NCBI GenBank assembly: GCA_014084085.1
Contig: NPFB01000050.1
Location: 1-62,935, forward strand
DNA length: 62,935 bases
Direction of reading: 5' to 3'
Origin: Hondaea fermentalgiana
Taxonomy: Eukaryota; Sar; Bigyra; Thraustochytrida; Thraustochytriidae
Positions 17,956 through 27,400 of this stretch are shown here, piece by piece; the first letter of the stretch is position 1; each line of letters starts with the position of its first letter. A program made the translations under genes and the position numbers. The notes under the pieces were generated by a model. It worked only from the letters and a program-made list of their open reading frames with translations. It did not search any database and was not told the DNA's origin.

Positions 17956-19860
17956 ATGGGCGAGACGTTGAGCAAGCTCTTCGTGCCCCTGCACAGCCTG
18001 CCAGGCCTGTACGATCTGCCGGATCAGTGCATAGAGCCACAGGCGTATGGAATCTCACTCGATCCAACGTTCGGAGGCATCGTGCAGCTCATGTTTCTTG
18101 GCCTCGTGTACGGCTTCGTCCTGTACCAGGCAAGCAACATGATCGCCGACGGCAGCGAACTGCTCCTTCTGTTGCCTGAGGTGGCTCCCATTGTTGGCAG
18201 CGTCGTCATCCCTGTCCTCGGCGCGCTGCCTGACTCGGCCGTCATCCTCTTCTCCGGCCTGGGCGATATTCACGAGGCCAAAGAGCAGCTTCAGGTCGGC
18301 GTGGGGGCGCTCGCTGGATCGACCATCATGCTCCTCACCATTCCTTGGACGCTCTCCATCGTGGCAGGGCGTGTAAGCATTTCCAAGTCCTCGGGACGCT
18401 GCTGCTATGCCAAGCCAGCGAACGCGCCCGCGTCATGGAAAAAGCTTCGCGGAGACGAAAAGAACCCCTGGCGAAACACGGGCGTCGAGGCCGACGCCCA
18501 GGCAATGCGCAGCGGAGCGCGCAATATTGGCTTGACAGCCATTTCGTATCTGATCATCCAGGGCGCCGCCTTTGCTTACAAGCGAGGAGACGACCCAGAG
18601 GCAGGCCTTGCCGCGCACGAAAAGGTCTTCGCGGCCATTGGGCTCATCCTCTGCACCGCTTTGTTCTTGCGCTACCTGTACAAGCAGGTGCGCGGATCCA
18701 AAGACGACAAGGTTCTGCAAAACATTGTCGATGACAAGCGCGCCTACGCGCTCAAGTCAGGCATGCTCAGTCTTCAAGGTGCTTTTTTTAACACGCTCAG
18801 CAGCGAGTTCGGAAACTCGCAGCAGTCGGGACTGCTCGAGTCTGAGCATCGCAAACAGCGCTTCGAAAGCGTCGTGCGCAAGTTCTTTCGCCAGTACGAT
18901 GTCAACGGTGACGACAGCATTGACGCCCACGAGCTACAGCTCCTGCTTGCCGACCTTCACATTCAGCACACCAAGGAAAACCTCAACAATTTCATGAACG
19001 AGATGGACACGGATGGCGACGGCAAAATTCATTTTACCGAATTCCTCGATAGTATGATCAAGCTTGTCAAGCCCAAGGGAAGCGACGCCGCGGCGCAAAA
19101 CACCTCTCGGTATGGCTCGAACGGGTCCACTGTTCGTAGCGATGTTGCAGACGACCAACTCGACGAGCTCATGGAGCACCACGTCAACAACTCGCCGTCT
19201 GCTGTCCGCCGCAACATCGAAAGCCAACGTGGCCAGCTTGCGAGGGCCATGTCCAGTTCGGCCGAGCGCAATGGTGATCAAGAGGCTCAGTCAGGCGACG
19301 GCGACAACGCCGATAATGACGAAGAGGAGGAGGAGGAGGTACCCGAGGACCTCGCGGACCTGCCTCCAGAAAAGCAGCGTCGCATCATCATTTTTCGCTC
19401 GTTCCGACTCATGATTACTGGCACCGTGCTGGTGTTGCTCTTCAGTGACGCCATGGTCGACGTCATGGGTCAAATGGGCAAGGTGCTTGGTATTTCCTCC
19501 TTTTACATTTCTTTCATCCTGGCGCCTTTGGCCTCCAACGCGTCTGAGTTTATTGCCTCCTACTCGTATGCGCTCAAAAAGACATCCAAGACTGTCACAA
19601 TCTCTCTCACTTCGCTCACGGGTGCAGCCATCATGAACAACACGCTTTGTCTTGGCGTTTTTCTGGCCCTCGTCTACTTTCGGGGCCTTGCCTGGGAGTT
19701 CTCTGCCGAGACCATTTCCATTCTCTTTGTTGAGTCCTGCATGATTTTCGTCGCGTACCAGCGGGTCCAAACTTTGCGCATGGCCGTCTTTGTCTTTTCC
19801 CTCTTTCCACTCTCGCTCGTCATCGTCTACGTTCTCGAGAACGTTTTTGGCCTCGATTGA
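17956..19860 (+). CDS. NCL: EF-hand Na+/Ca2+ exchanger of the CaCA superfamily (NCL-like)
   Basis: The protein is 634 residues. The ATG at 17,956 has a strong CACCATGG context. The first exchanger half has the alpha-1 repeat (GALPDSAVILFSGLG...GVGALAGSTIMLLTIPW, about residues 92-135). The second half has the alpha-2 repeat (APLASNASEFIASYSYALKK...GAAIMNNTLCLGVFLALVY, about 515-580). The central cytosolic loop carries two canonical EF-hands (DVNGDDSIDAHE near 315 and DTDGDGKIHFTE near 352), followed by an acidic Glu-rich segment near 455-462. This layout matches plant NCL proteins, which couple Na+ and Ca2+ transport, with the loop sensing Ca2+. About ten membrane segments are readable. Plasma-membrane versus vacuolar location cannot be decided. 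Confidence 0.92.
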   Translation: MGETLSKLFVPLHSLPGLYDLPDQCIEPQAYGISLDPTFGGIVQLMFLGLVYGFVLYQASNMIADGSELLLLLPEVAPIVGSVVIPVLGALPDSAVILFSGLGDIHEAKEQLQVGVGALAGSTIMLLTIPWTLSIVAGRVSISKSSGRCCYAKPANAPASWKKLRGDEKNPWRNTGVEADAQAMRSGARNIGLTAISYLIIQGAAFAYKRGDDPEAGLAAHEKVFAAIGLILCTALFLRYLYKQVRGSKDDKVLQNIVDDKRAYALKSGMLSLQGAFFNTLSSEFGNSQQSGLLESEHRKQRFESVVRKFFRQYDVNGDDSIDAHELQLLLADLHIQHTKENLNNFMNEMDTDGDGKIHFTEFLDSMIKLVKPKGSDAAAQNTSRYGSNGSTVRSDVADDQLDELMEHHVNNSPSAVRRNIESQRGQLARAMSSSAERNGDQEAQSGDGDNADNDEEEEEEVPEDLADLPPEKQRRIIIFRSFRLMITGTVLVLLFSDAMVDVMGQMGKVLGISSFYISFILAPLASNASEFIASYSYALKKTSKTVTISLTSLTGAAIMNNTLCLGVFLALVYFRGLAWEFSAETISILFVESCMIFVAYQRVQTLRMAVFVFSLFPLSLVIVYVLENVFGLD

Positions 19861-20075
19861 TTGTTAGTGCTGACATTTTTTCTTTTTCAACTCTCTGCCA
19901 GCCTTGGTGGTATTGGTTTGACTACGTGATGGCGATAGGGATATTTTGTGACGAGCCTCGGTCGTCGCTCCCAGCGCTCTTGCAACACCGTGTGAATTCG
20001 TGCCTTGCTGCTATACCTTGTCACTGTGAACGATTGCTCTTGAAAATCTTTCTGCCGAACCGATGGATCAATCAA

Positions 20076-23000
20076 ATGGATCAAATCAATCATTCAACTT
20101 TCCTTGCAAAGAGCGCGAGCCAGATCGTTGGCGCAAGCGCAAAAAGCATGGATGCTGGCGCAGGGCGCCCTCCGCTGGCGCCGGCGCTTGCCATCATCAC
20201 GGGCGACGAAAGTGCACCTGGGTCAGCAGAGTCGAGCCCATCAGGCCGGAGATCAACCCTCTCTGGAGCGAGGTTCACGAGACCAGCTTCGGCGCTGCGA
20301 AAGCGCGTCGCGAGCTCGAGCAGCCTGAGCAGCGCCGGATCGGAAGGCTCGCTGTCTTCACAGACCCGGGGCACCCAGGGCCGACCCCGGCGCAGATCCT
20401 CGCTCAGCGTTATCAGAAACAAACAACCCGAGAGCAGCGGTACCAATTGGTGGGAAGAGAACGAGGCCCTTTTGCTGCATAAATTGCAACGCGATGTCTT
20501 CCGGGCCCGAAACGAACAGGCCGTCTTTGTTACCAAGGTCTTCAAGATCAAAAAGGGCCTCAAAGACCGCGACGACCTCAAGAAGCAACTGCTCGTCATT
20601 TGCAAGTCGACCGCGACAAATAAGCGAGCCGACATTCTCGTTCACATCGTCACGCTCAAGACGTGGTCAATTCGATCCTCCAACTCCTTGCAGTCACTAC
20701 GCGTCGTGGACGGTGCGCCAGCGATTCCCTTCAGCTCGCTCTTTGACGATTCGAGCCTCACCCTCAAGCTCGAGTTCCATGGCAAAACGTTCAAAAGCAA
20801 GCTCTACATGCTCGCCAAGTCACTGGGCGATAAGAGCATCACCCAGTACACGCTATTGGAGCTTTGCCGCAGATACTTTGGTTTTGCACCCAGCATGATG
20901 GGGGTCAACATTTCCGAACTTCAGCTCTTGGCAACGGATGAACGCTACTTGAATCGTTGCGCACTCTTCAACGAAAGTCGCACCAGTGCACGAGATCTTG
21001 ATTCCCCTTCCAATAGCTCCTCAGGCCGCCCTGCACCTGCGCGCGGGCTAGCGGGTGCCGAAGGCGACGTCCCTGGCGACCTTCGAGGCAACGGAAATGA
21101 TCGCCGTGAGAGCGACGATGACGATGATGACGGGGACCCCAACGAAGACATTGACGAAAGGTCGCTTGGCGATGGTAGCCACTCTGGTGGCGGGGGGCAT
21201 CGAGGATCGTCGAGATCACGTCGCAAGAGTGACGATGAGGACGAAGCCCCACCGGTGGAGCTACTCAATGTAGCTGAACAGGAGGAACTTTTGCAGATTC
21301 TCGAGGCAGAAGGCCTCACAAGCGTCACCTCTGGAAAATTATCCGAGACATTGCATGCCCGAATCCATGCACTCGAGGAAGAAACGGGGAGCACGATGCG
21401 GCAGTGGGAGAACCGAGGTGACAATACAGACTATGTGAGCGACAATGCGGCGTCACAGGACCCGGTCGGGCTCTTTGACCCGATCGCCGTTCTTGTGGAT
21501 CAACTCGAGCGCGTTCACGATGAGCTCAGCGACATGGATGCATGGATGGCCAATTACAATATGGAGCTCAACACCATGCGCAAGGACATTCATAAAATTG
21601 AACACGAAAACAATAGGCTTCAAGTCCAGGCTCGCAACCACGAGAGCTTGCGTTTGCATTTGGCGACCTTGCTCTCTCGCTACGCAGTAAGCCCGAGCGC
21701 AATCGAGGTAATTGACAATCTCGACATCATTCTGCGCCAAGATGCCTTGGGAGAGGTCGAGAAAGGCGCACAACCAGCCGAGGGTAAAGAGCCTGCCCTC
21801 GTGCGGTTGAGCAAAACAGCGACGGAGCTGAACCTTGCCGCTGCTGGCCAGGCTCATTTGCGCCATCTTCCTGCGCACGAACGCAACGCCAACAGTTATT
21901 CCAACAAGGACGCGCACTTTGCCGAGGAACCTTACCTGCGAGCTATCAACCAGCGCGTCACAGAGCTGCATGATCAAGTCGAGCGTTTCTGTAGCTACGT
22001 GCACTTTTTCATCTCTAATCGCATCCGGAGCAACGCAGACATCTTTAGACAAACCATTGCCTCCATCTCTTCGTCGCATGCGTCGCAGCTGCCGTGCATT
22101 GCCCGCCAGGATGCAATGCATCGCACTATGGCCCCTTACCGAACACTCATTGGCGCTTTGCAAGAACTTCAAGACGGCGGATTTGAGAGCGTTGTCCAAG
22201 TTTACGTGAGCGACATGGGCGAGGCCTACGGCGACGTTGTGCGCAATTTCAACAATGTCATGAGCAAACTTGCCTTTTCAAACTCGAATGAGCGCTTTGC
22301 CGCTGCGCACCGTCTCGCGCTTCAGACCTCGGAAGAAGCTCGCATAGGTGATCACATGAGCGAGCGCCAGCTCTCCGAAGCGATTGCGCAAAAGGTAGTA
22401 TCCGCGGTCTTTGCCCCTCGACAAGAGGACCTCTCCCTCTCTCGCGCTTTCGCACACTCGCTGGAACAGATCGTGCCCATGGTCATGGACGAGCAGGACT
22501 TTCTAGGATCAGCATTTTACAGCATCAACGAGGAGTCAGGCAAAGCTTCGTCTTCCGAGGGACAGAGTAATGGTGTTGAATTCTTTGGCGGTCGCATGAC
22601 GAGCGACGAGGCCGTCCGGCAGCGGAACGCAACTCTCGACAAAATATTTATCGGGAAAGCTGATCTCATGACCGGCCTCGCGTCGTTCGTACAGCAGGCT
22701 CACGCGCAGCGCGACATTGTGCAAATTTTACTCATGCTTGCCGAAACCGAGGCCGTTGTGCTCGAGTACGGAAAGCGTTCCAAGTTCATTCGCGGGATCT
22801 TAATGGATGCTCCCAGCGGTCTACGGCCCCAGCTCGAGAACGCCCTTCGGGCCTGGGTTGACGAGCAACGGGCCTGGGCCTCTGCTGCGCGCTCAAATGA
22901 GCTCACGTCGCAGCCTGGCATTCTTGGAGGCCTTCTCAAGCTCCCACGCCTCATCGATATGGTCACTGCGCTGTGGGACGAAAGCGCAGCGCGGCAGCGG

Positions 23001-23627
23001 AGCATTTGCCCGCGAGAAACGTACGACTCGCGTTCGACAAAATTCGGGCAGAACGCCATCGGCAATGGTCTCGAGCAACTTACAACAACCGTGTTGCAGA
23101 CTGTCGAGCGCTTGTGCGTTGCCAGTCATGGAGCTGCTGACCGTCTCCGTATTGAGAACTTTCACTTTGCCATCGAGACGCTCCCATATCGCGGTGGCAC
23201 TGCGCTGCAGCGCGTAGTCCTTGACGCTCGCAAAGAATTCGAATCTTCGCTTGAGCGTCTTGTCCTCGTCTTGCTCAAGGCGAATCTCTCTGGCCTCTTT
23301 GATTTTGTGCAAGAGGTAGACGATCTGCTAGAGACATGCGACATTTCGCAACTCGTTTATCATCGCCCCCGCGCAATTCTCGCGGCCGTGCTCCAGGAAA
23401 ACTCTGAGACGCGCTTGCGCAAGGGCCTTGAGGCTGTGCGGAACGCAGCGCATGCGCAGTTTCCCCAGAATCCGCCCGTTTTTGCGCTCGTTCTTGCTTC
23501 TGCGCGGGACACTCTTTTGCAAACCTACGATCACTACGTCCATCTCGTTACCGAGGGTTATGGGGACCTTGTCAAACCTACGCGCAGCCAGGTCGAGGAC
23601 CTTGTCCAGAAAGTACTCGTTGCGTAA
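20076..23627 (+). CDS. SEC3: Exocyst complex subunit SEC3 (EXOC1)
   Basis: The protein is 1,183 residues from the ATG at 20,076; a second in-frame ATG at 20,148 is an equally good start. A low-complexity Ser/Arg-rich lead of about 115 residues precedes a PH-like region (about 120-285, basic near the start), corresponding to the Sec3 PIP2/Rho-binding domain. An acidic/Ser linker follows. The Sec3 core signature appears at about 470-540: DQLERVHDELSDMDAWMANY, NTMRKDIHKIEHENNRLQVQ. The rest is long helical-rod sequence (CorEx/CATCHR type) to the C-terminus. SEC3 marks plasma-membrane sites and helps tether secretory vesicles. It lies only about 215 bases downstream of the exchanger gene on the same strand. 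The SEC3 signature is clear; the PH assignment is by position and weak similarity. Confidence 0.85.
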   Translation: MDQINHSTFLAKSASQIVGASAKSMDAGAGRPPLAPALAIITGDESAPGSAESSPSGRRSTLSGARFTRPASALRKRVASSSSLSSAGSEGSLSSQTRGTQGRPRRRSSLSVIRNKQPESSGTNWWEENEALLLHKLQRDVFRARNEQAVFVTKVFKIKKGLKDRDDLKKQLLVICKSTATNKRADILVHIVTLKTWSIRSSNSLQSLRVVDGAPAIPFSSLFDDSSLTLKLEFHGKTFKSKLYMLAKSLGDKSITQYTLLELCRRYFGFAPSMMGVNISELQLLATDERYLNRCALFNESRTSARDLDSPSNSSSGRPAPARGLAGAEGDVPGDLRGNGNDRRESDDDDDDGDPNEDIDERSLGDGSHSGGGGHRGSSRSRRKSDDEDEAPPVELLNVAEQEELLQILEAEGLTSVTSGKLSETLHARIHALEEETGSTMRQWENRGDNTDYVSDNAASQDPVGLFDPIAVLVDQLERVHDELSDMDAWMANYNMELNTMRKDIHKIEHENNRLQVQARNHESLRLHLATLLSRYAVSPSAIEVIDNLDIILRQDALGEVEKGAQPAEGKEPALVRLSKTATELNLAAAGQAHLRHLPAHERNANSYSNKDAHFAEEPYLRAINQRVTELHDQVERFCSYVHFFISNRIRSNADIFRQTIASISSSHASQLPCIARQDAMHRTMAPYRTLIGALQELQDGGFESVVQVYVSDMGEAYGDVVRNFNNVMSKLAFSNSNERFAAAHRLALQTSEEARIGDHMSERQLSEAIAQKVVSAVFAPRQEDLSLSRAFAHSLEQIVPMVMDEQDFLGSAFYSINEESGKASSSEGQSNGVEFFGGRMTSDEAVRQRNATLDKIFIGKADLMTGLASFVQQAHAQRDIVQILLMLAETEAVVLEYGKRSKFIRGILMDAPSGLRPQLENALRAWVDEQRAWASAARSNELTSQPGILGGLLKLPRLIDMVTALWDESAARQRSICPRETYDSRSTKFGQNAIGNGLEQLTTTVLQTVERLCVASHGAADRLRIENFHFAIETLPYRGGTALQRVVLDARKEFESSLERLVLVLLKANLSGLFDFVQEVDDLLETCDISQLVYHRPRAILAAVLQENSETRLRKGLEAVRNAAHAQFPQNPPVFALVLASARDTLLQTYDHYVHLVTEGYGDLVKPTRSQVEDLVQKVLVA

Positions 23628-24464
23628 CGCCTCAAGCAGGAACTTTTGTTTTGTCTCTCGCCGTAGAAAAATGATGAAGGTCGCCCAGCACTATTTGTTT
23701 TTGGCCTCCAAGTTTCGAGACAGGTCTACTTGTGAACGTGAGAATGCAGCAAAGTCTGCCGTTTTTCCTTTCTTTCTTTTTTCATCGTCCGTGCCGCCAG
23801 CGCATATACGGCTCTGTCAGATGTTGTGTATCAGCGCCCTCTTCTCAAGTTGTAAGTTCGAAAGGCTCGCAATTTGTCCGAAGACCAGGCTCCTTTTTAG
23901 AAAGAGAGGTCCCGAAACAACTTTCGGAAGCAAACAGCTGTAGCTCCTAAAGTAAGAGTGAATGTTCTTGCCTTTCTGACTGCGAGTGCAGCTGGTGGAG
24001 TGTTTCGAATGGGGCCGCTCTTGACTTGGGCCTTATCTTCTTCTGGCCAGAACGAAAATAAACGACACTATTCCGACCACCCATCAATCTATGGGGTGCG
24101 GTATATATGAGTTTTGAGCTGGCACAAGCTCACTGTGTGTTCCTAGACTCGTCAGCTTCAGTCAGCTGCGCTCTGCGCGGGACGCCGAGGCCTTCAAAGG
24201 GCCATGGGCGGTCCGGGCCGGGCTGCCAGGCCGCTTGACTCGTAACGGTTACCAATGCCCAAGTCTGGTATTTGTGTCGATTTCAACTGAGAGATCCGTG
24301 GGGCCAGAATCGATCGATCGATCGATCAATCAATCGATTTCTCAGAACTTCGAGCAGCAAATACGCAATTGGCTACCGCGTTTGCGAGATTGTGGCGTGC
24401 AGTGAACAATACTGGCGCAGATTCGGACGGAGAGCGAGCGACGCCCGATCGCGCCTCTGGCGCG
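23628..24464. other. Intergenic region upstream of the channel gene
   Basis: No gene seen. It contains a TATA-like GTATATATGA near 24,101 and a GATC/AATC tract at about 24,310-24,338, some 125 bases before the chosen ATG. An in-frame extension upstream of 24,465 to about 24,369 lacks an ATG. Confidence 0.45.
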
Positions 24465-27400
24465 ATGGCAGAGTCGCAGACCCAGAGAGGAACCACGGCG
24501 TCGGAAAAGGAGAATGTGGGGACACCCGCTTCTGGCATGACCTCATACGCGGTTTATATCATAAGTGCATTCAAATTCGGAAACGCTGATGTCTTCACAA
24601 ACAATAAGAAGCTATCTTGCAGGGTAGAACACCTTGGCAAAAACTATCGAATGAAGTCTCAAGTCGCGGCGGGGCATCTCGAGCGAAAGTGGACAGACTG
24701 GATCAAAATCGAGGTTCCAGGTAGTCTGGAAACAGTCGCTGAGCCAGACAAGCAGACTCTCGTCGAAGCGGGCAAAGACACCGTTGAAATTGATACGGAG
24801 ACCAACACGAGCGAAGGCGACGACTCAATTGTCACATTCACAATAATCGAAGAGGACGAGGATTTGTCTCATTTTTCTAAGTCTCTATTTTCCGGTGTGA
24901 TTGCAGCCAAGGATCTTTTGGGGTCTCGTCTCAAATCTAGCCGATTTGAACTTGAGTGCACAGACGGCTCAAATAACAGAATTGATGTACATGTTGCGTC
25001 AGGTCCTCTGGAATCAGCGCAACTGGAGAGACCGACGCCTTTACGCGTAGACATCTCTGATCATAGCTTTGCTACAAGCTGCGAAATTCTCTTTCTCGAA
25101 GCGAGCGGTAGACTTCAAGTGTATGACACGCTCAACCTGAACGAGATCCATTGCTTGCAGGCCGACAAGATTTGTGCTTTGCATATTCGTGGTGTTTATC
25201 CTGACGATATTGAGGAAGTCCCCCTTCACAATGCTCAAGACAACATCTTACCTCACTGGCATGATAAGTTTGGGGTTCTTTTCTCTGCTTACGACCCGCG
25301 CGAAGTATGTTTGTCAGCCTTGTCTCTGTTCGAACAACTCGGACGACTCTTTGCCATGGTTCAGAGTCAACTTAACGACGCAAGCAAGAGCATCGTGAGA
25401 GCGGACACGTCTCGTGATATGCTTCTGCAGCTTCTATCTTCCGCAGGGACGAGCCTGCAATTCCCCTCAAAGGAGGATGAGAGCTGTTTCCTACATGGAA
25501 TCGAGTCCAATGGTATTGGAGGAGTCGACGCCGAAGCGCTTGCCCAACTCCTCAGCGATCTTCACGTCCTTGCCCAGAGCTCTTCTCCAGACACCCAGCC
25601 AGGCCGCGAGGAAGCACTGCAACGCATCCTGGTAAGCCTACTTCTAGCTGTTTTGAACCCAAACCCTGAAAGAAGGGTGCAGACGTCCGCAAGACAGTTC
25701 GTGCGTCACTTTGTTAGCCAGCAACGACGAGAACACGCTGCATCGCTTGCAAAAGAAGAAAAGAAAGCCGACGCAAGCCTCGCGTGGGAGCTGGGCGCAT
25801 TTAAGCGAATCCTCTCTGATAACATTTCCGAAGTCTTGGCTGTGCATCGAGTCGTGCACAGCCCAGAATCGAGTTTTGACATTGCTCATGAGCAAAGGGT
25901 CGTGAGCGACTCGCGTGGATCAAAACTACTTGCAGCTGCTAGACGCGCAGATTTCGAGACGTGTAAACATCTTCTTCACTCGCACAGCCACGCCGACGAT
26001 CTCGATGTCAGCGCAGATGTTGAATATCACGAAAAGATCATGTGCTTTCTGATGACTTCTTTCAGGCGGCTTCGGAAGGAACGCAACTATTTCGCGTGGA
26101 AATGTCATCCCGAAAAGGAGGATCGTTCTTTGCGTGCAATGCAGTACGTCCAAGATGAGCTAGAGGCCGTCCGGAACGTACTCAAGGGACTAGTAGAAGT
26201 GGGGGCCGACGTCAATGCTGCAAGCGGATCACACCAGTCTCATTTCAAGGCATTGGTCGGTATGCGCGACAATGAAATGCTCAAGGCTCTTGCGTTCGCA
26301 TCCTTGACACCTCGCGCCGTGAGAGCGGATCTGAATTCGTCGTGGTATTCACTTTTCGTACAATGGAGCGCGCATCAGGATGAGTGCAGTGCAGTGCTTG
26401 AAACCTTGCTCGGTGTTCAGGCAGCTCTCGTGAGGGCTCAGGTCCCAGGTGGATATCGCGAAGCAGTATTTGAGGCCTCTGAAGACTTAGGACATGAGGC
26501 AATCAGTTCGCTCTTTCTTGCACAACTTGGCGACAGTGTCACTGTGAACATTCTACGAAGAATGCTTCGAAAGGTCCATGGTGAAGATGGGCACACGCGA
26601 CTTTCACTTTTTTCAGTGCGAGGGCGTCGGTCTCCTCGGTTCTGGACCTCGTTGCAAAGGGCCTGCCAATATGGCTACATTGAATGTGTTCGTGAGCTGA
26701 TCTCGCATCGCGCTGACATTCAAGCCGTCTCGCCGAATGGAGATACACCCGTGCAAATAGCCGTACGACATCGTTCTGTAGAGATTGTACAACTTCTTTG
26801 CACGAAAGGCGCACGGCGAGACGACGCTGCGCTGCTATCATCGATCGAAAATGGTCAAGTGGAAATCCTTCAGATTCTCCACAGCCACTGGCCGGAGGCT
26901 GCTAAAATGTATCGCGGAGAACTTGATCGGACCCTTTTGCACATTGCCTGCGAGAGGCAAGGCTCCGGAGAGGATAAAATTGTCCCTGCGCTTATACAAA
27001 TGGGGGTTTCTGTGAATGAGGTGGACGTGATTGGGCGCACGGCCTTGCACAATGCTGCATCAATGGGCAATCCCAGTGCGGTTCGCTGTCTGATGGAGGC
27101 CGGCGCAGACGACACATTGCCAACGCGCCTTGAGGGAAGTACAATCATCCACGAAGCAGCCAAGAAAGGCCGCATTAGCGTTCTCCAATTTCTCTTGCAA
27201 AATTCAAGTGGCGAGACGGTGGACGCTCTTGACAGACGAGGTCGCACACCAGTCTGTTATGCGTTTGATCGTCGAAAGTACCTTGAAATGGCTCTCTTCT
27301 GTCTTTTTGAATCCTTGAAATGTGCAAGCCACGAAGCGATCCGCAACATGAGCTTCACAGGAGAAATTAAGACCTTTGCGAGCCTGATCGAGCAGCGCTA